The position numbers and the translations under genes are program-made. Positions 10,360 to 18,252 of a stretch of DNA of 45,103 bases are shown one piece after another; position 1 is the stretch's first letter; every line of letters begins with the position of its first letter. The stretch is from positions 1 to 45,103 of the forward strand of contig JAJONN010000022.1 of assembly GCA_021323455.1 (NCBI GenBank), given 5' to 3'. Below the pieces are notes generated by a model. The model was not told where the DNA came from. It made no database searches and saw only the letters and a list, made by a program, of their open reading frames with translations. The DNA is from Alphaproteobacteria bacterium (GTDB taxonomy: Bacteria; Pseudomonadota; Alphaproteobacteria; Paracaedibacterales; VGCI01).

Positions 10360-13197
10360 ATGAAATTCTGGGGATGGGTTTTGCGGATTATGGTTATAGC
10401 ATCAGGTATCGGCCTGTTTTTGCTGCAATCTCAATTTGCTAAAAAATCCATTCTGGAATTTGTGATCAACCAACCCTTTAAAAACTCAACCTTGAGGGTC
10501 GAAGCAAAGAATATTCGAGGGCTTTTTCCGTTTCATATAACAGTTGCTTCTCTCGAATTAAAAGAAGGGAACCATCACCTTGCTACCCTTTCAGATACCT
10601 TTGCTGTTTGGTCAGTGCCTGCATTGATCAATGGAGAGATTAAGGTCAAGGTTGCCAAAGGGGAAGAGTTGGCAGGAGATATTACCTATGTCATTGGCAA
10701 ACATGCTTTATTTTCAACCCTTGACGGTACAGGGCTGCCGCTGGGAAGTAAGGGGCTTCTGAAATCAGTGGTTATTGACTTCCCTGCCCTTGATTTGTTG
10801 ACAGGCCAGGTTGTTACTACGTTTTACGATGGTCAGGAAACGGCAACTCTAACCCTGAAGCTTGAGGAACTGGATGAGGACCGCCTGAAAGTTCAGGAAA
10901 TCATTTTGGCAGGTCAGGCTATCAACGGCAAAGGGTACGGAGTTTTGTACCCAAGGCAAGGCATGTGGGAAGGAGAAGCAGATATAGCGGTTGCGGCTCT
11001 GGCCTCCTATGATCAATGGTTTCAAAAGGGATTGGCGGGTTCTGCAACCTTGAAGTGCCAGAAACCTTTAAAAGGCCAGCCCAACCTGGACTTGCGCTTG
11101 GAACAGTTCCGTTATGGATATGTTGGGGCAAAGGCTTTGAATGCCCAAGCCACTGGCGCAGGAACAGACCATATGATGGTCACTGCGCAAGGGCAGGAGA
11201 TCCTGTTCAACACGATTCCTCTGACAAAATTATCTGCCACGGGAAGTTTTGATAAAAAGAAAGGGCATTTTGAGATCACGGGCGTTGGGAAAAAAAATAT
11301 TTCTTTTCGTGCGCAAGGCATGGTTGATTTTCCTGCTCCCCGTATGCCCCAAACTCAGCTGACCCTGACGCGGGCAGAACTGACCCATCCAATGCATCAA
11401 TTTGCCTTAAAGCAACCGACCACCATTATATGGGATGAAAAAAGCATCCGAATACCAAAACTGTGGCTCACGACGGGTGGGGGGATGATCACGGTTCAAG
11501 ATCTGATTTTTGGGGATGACCTGTCAGGGGCCCTATCGATTGATCGTCTCCCCTTGACCCTTCTCCAAGTTATTGATCCGGAATGGATGGCGTCCGGCTT
11601 TTTATCCGGAAAAGGAAAGCTAAAAGGGACGATGGATCATCCTCATGCTGATCTTTCTTTAGAAGGAAAATCCCTGAAATGGAGGAGTCCAACACATTCT
11701 TCCCCTGTGACCTCCCATCGGCTTTCGGGAATTGACCTATCCATTGTCTTTACAGTGTCTCAAGGTTTCCTGGGATGGCAAGCGAAATTGGAGAGCGGCC
11801 GCTTGTTAGCGCTCACGACTCAAGGCAAGCTTTCTGTAAGACAATGGTGCCTAACAGAGGACAGTTCCTTTGAAGCAACGTTGAAAGGGCGGGGAGATAT
11901 GTCCGTTATTTCCCTTTTGATACCTTATGGGGATCTGATTCAAGGCCACGCCTCTGTTGACTTGACCGGAACAGGGACCGTTAAGGACCCCATTATTAAA
12001 GGACAAGTATCTGTAGTAAATGGACTTTATGAGAATGCTGTTTTTGGAACGCTCATTAAAAATATCAAGCTTCAGGGAAACGCTTCAAGAGATGTTCTTA
12101 TCTTGTCGAGCATCATCGGACAAGATAACGCAAAAGGGCGGGTTAACGGTCATGGCTCTATCAAATTTACATCTCTTCTCAATCCAGATGTGGATCTTCA
12201 ACTCCTGCTGGATCAGCTTATTGTCGTCCAGAATGATGAGATATCTGGCAAAGCAAAAGGTGTCCTAAAGCTTCACGGTTCCTTGCGGGGCGATGACAAG
12301 ACAAAACTGAAAATTACGGGTGATGTTGTCCTTGAACCGCTTGAAGTGCGCCTGGATGAGCATGAGGAAAAAATTATTACCATTAAATTACTTGAAAAAA
12401 AGAAAGATGGATCTTATCAAACACCCGTCGAGTACCATAGCCAGAAGCAGCTACAAAAGGGTTCCTCTTTTCTGCCCCTTGATATCAAACTAAGCTCACC
12501 AGGGCAGATTTATCTGCGTGGTTATGGATTTGATGCCCAATGGAAAGGGGAAATGAGAGCCGTTGGAACGATAACGGATCCCCAGCTGGTGGGAGAAATG
12601 ACCCTTGTCCGTGGAAAATTTGAGTTGCTCGGCAAGCTGCTTAAGTTAATTGAGGGGCGCATTACTTATTCGCAAGAACCAGAAAATGATCCCCTTCTGT
12701 CTATTGCGGGGACGCGCGAGGTGGGGGAGATAACGGCTACGATGCGGATTGAAGGCCACGCTTCCAACCCAAAAATTACCTTTTCATCAAGCCCTGCCTT
12801 GTCTCAGGAAGAAGTTCTGGCACGGGTGTTGTTTGGGAGCGGAACGGAGAGCATGTCCGTCACTCAAAGCTTACTCTTGGCGAATACCTTAAGTACGTTA
12901 AAAGGTAAAAATAATTTGAACTTTACCGACAAAATCCGTTCTGCCTTCGGATTAGATGTTCTCGAATTTAAAGAACGAAAACCTGCCGAGGGAGAGGATT
13001 TTACCTCCGGAAACCAACAGGTAAGTGTTGGCAAGCAGATTGATAAAGTCTATCTGTCTCTTAACCAATCGGTCAGTGGTGAAAGAGAAACAAGCGCAAC
13101 GATCCTATTTGACGTGACCCGATCTCTCAAACTTGAGGCGGACGTCGGCGGTAATAAAAACTCAGGTGTTGGTTTTGCCTGGGTTAAGAAATATTAG
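10360..13197 (+). CDS. tamB: TamB, inner-membrane-anchored periplasmic AsmA-like bridge
   Basis: Partner of TamA; a long beta-rich periplasmic protein anchored by one N-terminal helix (residues ~5-25, GWVLRIMVIASGIGLFLL). At 945 residues it is somewhat shorter than gammaproteobacterial homologues but keeps the family layout: repetitive beta segments, then the conserved C-terminal TamB domain (DUF490) from about residue 640 with LRGYGFDAQWKGEMRAVGT, FELLGKLLKLIEGRI, PALSQEEVLARVLFG and a closing beta-strand SGVGFAWVKKY. The start is one base after the tamA stop, so they form an operon. Members of this family are thought to carry phospholipid or assembly substrates across the envelope. Confidence 0.9.
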   Translation: MKFWGWVLRIMVIASGIGLFLLQSQFAKKSILEFVINQPFKNSTLRVEAKNIRGLFPFHITVASLELKEGNHHLATLSDTFAVWSVPALINGEIKVKVAKGEELAGDITYVIGKHALFSTLDGTGLPLGSKGLLKSVVIDFPALDLLTGQVVTTFYDGQETATLTLKLEELDEDRLKVQEIILAGQAINGKGYGVLYPRQGMWEGEADIAVAALASYDQWFQKGLAGSATLKCQKPLKGQPNLDLRLEQFRYGYVGAKALNAQATGAGTDHMMVTAQGQEILFNTIPLTKLSATGSFDKKKGHFEITGVGKKNISFRAQGMVDFPAPRMPQTQLTLTRAELTHPMHQFALKQPTTIIWDEKSIRIPKLWLTTGGGMITVQDLIFGDDLSGALSIDRLPLTLLQVIDPEWMASGFLSGKGKLKGTMDHPHADLSLEGKSLKWRSPTHSSPVTSHRLSGIDLSIVFTVSQGFLGWQAKLESGRLLALTTQGKLSVRQWCLTEDSSFEATLKGRGDMSVISLLIPYGDLIQGHASVDLTGTGTVKDPIIKGQVSVVNGLYENAVFGTLIKNIKLQGNASRDVLILSSIIGQDNAKGRVNGHGSIKFTSLLNPDVDLQLLLDQLIVVQNDEISGKAKGVLKLHGSLRGDDKTKLKITGDVVLEPLEVRLDEHEEKIITIKLLEKKKDGSYQTPVEYHSQKQLQKGSSFLPLDIKLSSPGQIYLRGYGFDAQWKGEMRAVGTITDPQLVGEMTLVRGKFELLGKLLKLIEGRITYSQEPENDPLLSIAGTREVGEITATMRIEGHASNPKITFSSSPALSQEEVLARVLFGSGTESMSVTQSLLLANTLSTLKGKNNLNFTDKIRSAFGLDVLEFKERKPAEGEDFTSGNQQVSVGKQIDKVYLSLNQSVSGERETSATILFDVTRSLKLEADVGGNKNSGVGFAWVKKY

Positions 13198-13239
13198 GTT
13201 GTGGTGTTTTTGAAGAGATATTGAAGGGGATCGCGTTCG

Positions 13240-13333
13240 GCAGGTTCTAATTTTTATGCCTGCTATAAGCCTCTCATCCGCGTGTTGAGCCCTAAAAACT
13301 ATGGGGTTCTGGAGAGAGAGGTACCCGAGAGGC
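13240..13333 (+). other. Structured intergenic sequence downstream of tamB (possible RNA element)
   Basis: Three stems can be drawn: GCAGG/CCTGC (13240-13244 with 13259-13263), a 7-bp perfect GCCTCTC/GAGAGGC (13269-13275 with 13327-13333), and inside it GAGCCC with GGGTTC (13287-13292 with 13304-13309). No T-run follows, so it does not look like an intrinsic terminator. Between convergent tamB and the GST gene it may be a 3' UTR structure or small RNA; I do not recognise a known family. Confidence 0.25.
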
Positions 13334-13341
13334 AAAGAGCC

Positions 13342-13959
13342 TTAGAATGCAATTAAAACAGGGTCATCCCCAGGTGCCCAAGAGAGATATGTCTGCATGA
13401 TCTGCTCAAATAAGGCGCCAGACGTAAGGGAATTCAACCATAATTTTAGAGAAGGATAAGGTTGCGCTTCAAACCATTCAGGGTCTACCATGGCAAACTG
13501 CCGGATAAAGGGAAATATCGCCATATCGGTAAACGTCAGGGTGTTTCCGCTTAAAAAAGGATTGAGTCGAATTTCAAGCTTTTTTAAAAACAGCTCGCCT
13601 TGCGCACGGTAATTAATTCCTACCTCTTCAGGATAACGCCCAGGGTATTTATACCGATCCAGCGCTTGCTTAAACACCGTATCATTTTCTGCAATCAATA
13701 GGGTACCTTCTGAAGGCAAAGGGGGCTTGTTTAAGGCCCAGTTCATAATATCCAGGCTTTGTTCAAGGATTGTTCCATCAGCTAAATGCAAAACGGGTAC
13801 CGTACCCTTTGGTGAAATAGCCAGCATCTCGGCAGGTTTATTCTTTAAATCAACTTCCCGATGTTCATGGCCAACCTGGGCTGAATAAAGCGCCAGGCGC
13901 GCACGCATCGCATAAGGGCAGCGTCGAAAAGAATAAAGGATGGGAAAGGTTAGGGACAT
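13342..13959 (-). CDS. Glutathione S-transferase family protein
   Basis: 205 residues. The N-terminal thioredoxin-fold domain shows the RRCPYAMRARLAL motif (~12-24), with Cys14 as a possible catalytic or glutathione-contacting residue, the cis-proline strand SPKGTVPVLHL (~49-59) and the E-Q/S contact pair in TILEQSLDIMNW (~63-74). An alpha-helical C-terminal domain includes LTFTDMAIFPFIRQFA, the usual structural Asp motif of GSTs. The family conjugates or reduces substrates with glutathione; the single Cys next to Pro-Tyr is closer to omega/Grx2-like types. It runs convergent to tamB and has no obvious operon partner. Confidence 0.85.
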   Translation of the reverse strand: MSLTFPILYSFRRCPYAMRARLALYSAQVGHEHREVDLKNKPAEMLAISPKGTVPVLHLADGTILEQSLDIMNWALNKPPLPSEGTLLIAENDTVFKQALDRYKYPGRYPEEVGINYRAQGELFLKKLEIRLNPFLSGNTLTFTDMAIFPFIRQFAMVDPEWFEAQPYPSLKLWLNSLTSGALFEQIMQTYLSWAPGDDPVLIAF

Positions 13960-14015
13960 GAACAGATGATTCCCTCTAAGGTTGTTCCCATGACCATGAG
14001 CGGCGAGAACGCGTT

Positions 14016-14360
14016 TCAGGCTATTTTATGAGGTTTGAGACCCCTTTGCCCCCGTTTTTTGGTGCTTTGGGACGAGTAAGTGCGTATACGTTGTTCAATT
14101 GTTGGCCAATCATGTTTTTTTATTCTCCTTAAATCAAAATCAGCCTGAAGATTAAGCCAGAACTCAGGAGAAGTTCCAAAATATTTACTTAAGCGAAGAG
14201 CTGTATCAGCGGTTATTGATCGCTTTCCATGAATAATATCATTAATTCTTCCTACAGTAATATCAAGGTCACGTGCCATTTGGTTTTGGCTAATTTCCAA
14301 AGGAAGCATAAATTCCTCCCAAAGAATGGTTCCTGGTGTAATAAGTTCAAGATCTACCAT
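14016..14360 (-). CDS. higA: HigA-type antitoxin (XRE/VapI helix-turn-helix)
   Basis: A 114-residue DNA-binding antitoxin that neutralises HigB and represses the operon. The HigA signature is clear: PGTILWEEFMLPLEISQNQMARDL, then the helix-turn-helix with INDIIHGKRSITADTALRLSKYFG, and FWLNLQADFDLRR. It starts 11 bases after the higB stop with a proper AGGAG site, in contrast to higB, which lacks one. The C-terminal tail is basic and serine-rich (YSSQSTKKRGQRG). Confidence 0.92.
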   Translation of the reverse strand: MVDLELITPGTILWEEFMLPLEISQNQMARDLDITVGRINDIIHGKRSITADTALRLSKYFGTSPEFWLNLQADFDLRRIKKHDWPTIEQRIRTYSSQSTKKRGQRGLKPHKIA

Positions 14361-14371
14361 TTTCGTTTCTC

Positions 14372-14650
14372 CTAATGGTAATCAACAATTTCAACGTTGG
14401 TAGCAGACCCATTGTTCCACTCAAAACAGATGCGCCACTGACTGTTAATTCTGATGCTATGCTGTCCACTTCTATTGCCGACAAGTTTTTCAAGCCTATT
14501 TCCCGGCGGAACCTCTAAATCTTTTAACATCTTGGCAGCATTTAACATAAGAAGCTTCTTACGTGCTTGTTGTTGAAAGCTTGAGAATTCTTGTACGAAG
14601 CGATCTTCAAAAAGCTTTTCTGTTTTTTTGCATCGAAATGTTTTAATCAT
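14372..14650 (-). CDS. higB: HigB-type toxin (RelE superfamily mRNA interferase)
   Basis: 92 residues if it starts at the ATG at 14650, which matches the family's usual N-terminus (MIKTFRCKKTEKLF). HigB toxins cut mRNA on the ribosome. Seen: MLNAAKMLKDLEVPPGNRLEKLVGNRSGQHSIRINSQWRICF split over residues ~38-80, with the basic and aromatic residues of the RelE fold, and the closing VEIVDYH. A longer reading from 14731 would add 27 residues without family support and would run through the promoter. The toxin precedes the antitoxin, as in other higBA operons. It begins about 80 bases beyond the end of the broken acnA. Confidence 0.92.
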   Translation of the reverse strand: MIKTFRCKKTEKLFEDRFVQEFSSFQQQARKKLLMLNAAKMLKDLEVPPGNRLEKLVGNRSGQHSIRINSQWRICFEWNNGSATNVEIVDYH

Positions 14651-14657
14651 TCTATAT

Positions 14658-14686
14658 ATAATATACCTTTTTACAGTATATTTCAA
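14658..14686 (-). promoter_or_regulatory. higBA promoter with operator-like inverted repeat
   Basis: Reading the minus strand: -35 TTGAAA (14681-14686), 17-base spacer, -10 TATTAT (14658-14663). The spacer holds a perfect inverted repeat AATATAC-N9-GTATATT (14660-14666 and 14676-14682), well placed for HigA to block RNA polymerase. Only 7 bases separate the -10 box from the higB ATG, so the transcript should start at or next to the start codon. Confidence 0.7.
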
Positions 14687-14733
14687 GTGGTATGTTGGTA
14701 TTTTTTTATTTTCGGTTTCAGGTAATTCCATCC

Positions 14734-17339
14734 TTAACTTTGAAAAATGCTCGTATTTACCCCATGCTTTTTCGATGATTTGGCAAGGTTCCGTAAGACA
14801 TACGGCAAAATCCCGCCATTTAAAAAGTAATCTACTTCATCCTGGGTATCGATGCGGCAGAGCAGCGTATGCGTGCTCGTTTGCCCTGTGGAGCGCGTTA
14901 TGGTGCAGGTGACCGTCATGCCAGGCTTGATCCCAGAAGAAACACCCGTAATGTCGATAATTTCTTCTCCCGTCAACGCGAGGGACTTGCGGCTTTCCCC
15001 CTTCAAAAATGTGAGGGGTAAGATGCCCATACCAACCAGGTTTGAGCGGTGGATACGCTCAAAGCTTTCGGCAATGACCGCTTTAACGCCCAACAATAAA
15101 GGTCCTTTTGCCGCCCAGTCACGGGAAGAGCCAGTACCATACTCCTTACCGGCAACCACGACGAGCGGCGTCCCTTCTTCCTGGTATTTCATTGCCGCTG
15201 TATAGATGGGCAAGGTCTCAGGAAATACTCCTTTTGTTTTTGAAAAATACGTCGTAATGCCACCGGTTGTTCCAGGCAGCATTTCATTGCTCAAGCGAAT
15301 GTTGGCAAAGGTGCCCCGCATCATAACTTCATGGTTGCCACGGCGGGCGCCGTAACTATTAAAATCAGGAAGATCAACGCCATGATGCTGAAGGTATCGG
15401 CCAGCCGGCCCATCAGCTTTAATACTGCCAGCGGGGGAGATGTGGTCTGTTGTGACGCTGTCTCCTAGGATGGCCAGGATTCGCGCCCCTTTAATATCGA
15501 CAAGTTCCCCGGTTTGCGGGGCAATATGGGTAAAATAAGGCGGGTTTTTCACATAAGTGCTGGTGTTTTGCCAAGGATATGTCAGGCTGGCGTTCCCTTG
15601 AATTTTCTGCCAGGCTTCCCCCCCTTTAAAGACATCCGCGTATCGGTTGCGGAACATGTCAGGCGTGAGAGATTGCTGGATGGCGGCTTGAATTTCAGCA
15701 TCTGTTGGCCAAACATCTTTCAGGTAGACGGGCTTGCCATCAGCCCTGATTCCCAGAGGTTCCGTGGTTAAATCAACCAGTATGGAGCCTGCCAGCGCAT
15801 AAGCCACAACGAGCGGAGGAGATGCCAGGTAATTCGCCTTAACGTGGGTATTAATCCGTCCCTCAAAGTTCCGGTTGCCAGAGAGAACCGAGCATACGGT
15901 GAGATCATGGTCTTCAACGAGCTTCGCAACCTCAGGTTGTAAGGGGCCTGAATTCCCAATACATGTCGTACAGCCATAACCCACCAGGTTAAACCCTAAA
16001 GCGTCCAGATCTTTGTCGAGTCCCGACTTTTCCAAATAATCCGTGACAACCTGAGAGCCCGGTGCGAGCGATGTCTTGACCCAGGGTTTTGGTTGCAGCC
16101 CTTTTGCTCTGGCCTTGCGGGCCAATAGGCCGGCACCGATCATCACTGTGGGGTTTGAGGTATTGGTACAGCTGGTAATCGCTGCAATGACAATGTGTCC
16201 GTGAGCTAAAGAATACCCTTTCCCCGGAACGGGATGAGCTTCATCGCTGTGTTGATGGTCGCTCCTTAAGGCGGCCTGGCAAGCGGATTTTGCCTCTGAG
16301 AGCAAGACCTTGTCTTGGGGGCGCTTTGGCCCAGCGCCAGGTATTCGATGGTTTTTTGGTCAATGGGGAAAAACCCGCACGTTGCCCCATATTCTGGAGC
16401 CATGTTCGCCACGGTTGCTCGGTCTGCCAAGCTAAGAGCATCCAGCCCATCACCATAAAATTCCACAAATTTTCCGACGACGCCTTTGGCTCGCAAGATA
16501 TTCGTGACCGTCAAAACCAGGTCTGTCGCTGTTGTTCCTTCTGGCAATTTCCCGGTCAGCTTGAAACCAACAACTTTTGGGATCAGCATCGACACGGCCT
16601 GACCCAGCATAGCGGCTTCTGCCTCAATACCCCCAACGCCCCAACCAAGGACGGAAAGGCTATTCACCATGGTTGTATGGCTGTCGGTTCCCACAAGGGT
16701 ATCGGGATAGGCAACTTGCTGACCCGATGAGTCTTCGGATACCCATACCACTTGGGCAAGGTATTCCAGATTCACCTGATGGCAAATCCCTGTTCCGGGC
16801 GGGACAACACGGAAATTTTGAAAGGCTTCCTGGCCCCACCGTAAAAAGGCGTAGCGCTCATGGTTGCGTTGGTTGCGTTGAAATTCGAGGGCCGTATTAT
16901 GCCCAAAGGCATCAGGCGTCCCGGAAGCATCAACCATGACTGAGTGATCAATCACCAAATCCACAGGGATCAAGGGGTTAATGAGGCTTGGGTCGCCTTT
17001 AAGGGCTACCATTGCATCTCGCATGGCCGCCAAATCAACGATGGCGGGCACCCCAGTGAAGTCTTGCATCAGGACACGCGCCGGAATAAAGGCAATTTCC
17101 GTAGAATGATGCCCATTGGTGATGCTATGGATGGCCGTACGGATATCATCGAGACGGATCCGTTTGCCATCTTCATGGCGTAACAAATTTTCAATTAAGA
17201 TTTTTAAGGAAAAAGGTAACGTGCTAATGGTTCCTAAACCCGCTTCTTCTGCTGCGGGTAAGCTGTAGTAGCCATAGTGTTGGCCGGCAACCTCAAGGGT
17301 TTGGCGAACTTTTAAGGAGTCTTGTCCAATTGTTGTCAT
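14734..17339 (-). pseudogene. acnA: Aconitate hydratase A, frameshifted by internal deletion
   Basis: AcnA interconverts citrate and isocitrate in the TCA cycle with a 4Fe-4S cluster. The start at 17339 has a GGGAAAGAG ribosome site. The N-terminal part is conserved ([59 protein letters not shown]). Near bases 16326-16335 it is cut: about 44 codons normally between YLRLTG and GPKRPQDRV are missing and the frame changes. The C-terminal part reads [14 protein letters not shown], then ITSCTNTSNPTVMIGAGLLA and GYGCTTCIGNSGPL (cluster cysteines), GDSVTTDHISPAGSI and KEYGTGSSRDWAAKGP. All cluster ligands remain but no single frame joins them. A false continuation of the first frame stops at 16266. 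Confidence 0.88.
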
Positions 17340-17428
17340 CAACTCTTTCCCTTGGGCCTTCATTACCATATGAGCATATGCTCCTATTGAGCATAAAGTC
17401 TCCCTTAAAAATCAAGTTATAAAAACAG
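17337..17428 (-). repeat. 92-bp direct repeat, copy 1 (acnA leader)
   Basis: This block begins with the acnA start codon and runs upstream through its ribosome site and leader. It is about 87% identical (80 of 92 bases by my alignment, no gaps) to 18153-18244, exactly 816 bases away in the same orientation. It contains a perfect 12-bp palindrome GAGCATATGCTC (17372-17383) that is degraded in copy 2. The two copies bracket hicAB. Confidence 0.8.
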
Positions 17429-17468
17429 GAGACCTTAAGGAAAGCCGTTGTTGCCTAAGCAATCCATC

Positions 17469-17825
17469 TTAATGATGGTGCGTTAACGATTCTTTAGAAG
17501 GCACAGAGCATGAACCTGCTAAATGATCTTCAATCCATTTGTTCAGGCTTTTTCCTTCGTGCTTGGCTGAGAGAAAAATAGAACGGTGAAGGGCAGGAGG
17601 GATCCGGATAACAAGCTTCCCTGAAAACGGCTTATCCGGCGTTTTGTCGCGTTCCTTGCACCATGCAAGGTATTCATCAATGGACTCCCGAAAAGCCTGG
17701 CGGATTTCTTCTACAGACTTGCCTTGAAAAGTAATTACGTCACGTGTGTTAATAACTTCGCCATGGAAAATATCTGCTTCATCATCAAAACTTACCTGAC
17801 CAACATAGTTTTTATATTCCATCAT
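17469..17825 (-). CDS. hicB: HicB-type antitoxin
   Basis: 118 residues. The N-terminal HicB fold is visible (YVGQVSFDDEADIFHGEVINTRDVITFQGKSVEEIRQAFRESIDEYL in pieces over residues 7-53), followed by a C-terminal ribbon-helix-helix DNA-binding segment (GKLVIRIPPALHRSIFLSAK, then SLNKWIEDHL). It binds and inhibits HicA and should repress the operon. Its ATG overlaps the hicA stop by 4 bases (ATGA). It ends in three histidines. Confidence 0.9.
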   Translation of the reverse strand: MMEYKNYVGQVSFDDEADIFHGEVINTRDVITFQGKSVEEIRQAFRESIDEYLAWCKERDKTPDKPFSGKLVIRIPPALHRSIFLSAKHEGKSLNKWIEDHLAGSCSVPSKESLTHHH

Positions 17826-18076
17826 GGGTCAATCCTTGCTTCTTTCAAAAACCGTCTCATTGAGCTTATAGCTCCCTTCTCTGCTTCCTTGCGTGGGTGC
17901 GGGCGATGAAAGACAGCATCAATGCCATTTAAAGAGATACAAATACGTGACCCTCTTCTTTCACTAATCTCCGCCCCAAAAGATTTCAACATCGCTTCAA
18001 TATCACGCCATACGATTCCTGCTTGAACAGGATCTGAAAACACAGCTTTTAATGTACGGTCATGTTTTTTTACCAT
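17822..18076 (-). CDS. hicA: HicA-type toxin (mRNA interferase)
   Basis: 84 residues with the longer proteobacterial HicA form: N-terminus MVKKHDRTLKAVFSDPV, DIEAMLKSFGAEI, RRGSRICISLNG and the conserved FHRPHPRKEAEKGAI segment, which carries the family's catalytic histidine, then MRRFLKEARI. HicA binds and cleaves mRNA. The start matches the family N-terminus closely, yet no ribosome site precedes it and the -10 box is only 5 bases upstream, so translation is probably leaderless. The gene lies between two copies of the acnA leader repeat. Confidence 0.87.
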   Translation of the reverse strand: MVKKHDRTLKAVFSDPVQAGIVWRDIEAMLKSFGAEISERRGSRICISLNGIDAVFHRPHPRKEAEKGAISSMRRFLKEARIDP

Positions 18077-18081
18077 GCTTA

Positions 18082-18110
18082 ATAATATCGTTTTTTGATA
18101 CTATATCCAA
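18082..18110 (-). promoter_or_regulatory. hicAB promoter with operator-like palindrome
   Basis: Minus strand: -35 TTGGAT (18105-18110), 17-base spacer, -10 TATTAT (18082-18087), then 5 bases to the hicA ATG. A short palindrome GATA-CTA-TATC (18097-18107) overlaps the -35 edge and spacer and is a candidate HicB operator. Confidence 0.6.
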
Positions 18111-18152
18111 GATAAGTATTTCTGGCTCCAGGAAGCAAGAGCTATTTGCTGC

Positions 18153-18244
18153 CATTAACATCCCCCCTTGGGCCTTCGTTATCATATGAACATACGCTTC
18201 TATTGAGCATAAAGTCTTCCTTAAAAATCAAGTTATAAAAACAG
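18153..18244 (-). repeat. 92-bp direct repeat, copy 2 (upstream of hicAB)
   Basis: Second copy of the acnA leader sequence, including an ATG at the position of the acnA start. The ATG opens only a short frame (about 31 codons) that runs into the hicA start region. It ends 9 bases from the stop of the LRR gene. See 17337-17428. Confidence 0.8.
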
Positions 18245-18252
18245 ACTCAGCT

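Noticed and set aside
13311-13340. tRNA-Ser/Leu-like opening (GGAGAG…CCGAGAGGC)
   Set aside because: No matching acceptor 3' half, anticodon arm or T arm follows; the stretch runs into the GST gene.
14651-14731. Longer HigB starting at 14731
   Set aside because: The extra 27 codons would lie over the promoter and operator and are absent from the family.
16290-17183. Plus-strand open frames opposite acnA
   Set aside because: They are antisense shadows of a conserved gene, without domains or ribosome sites.
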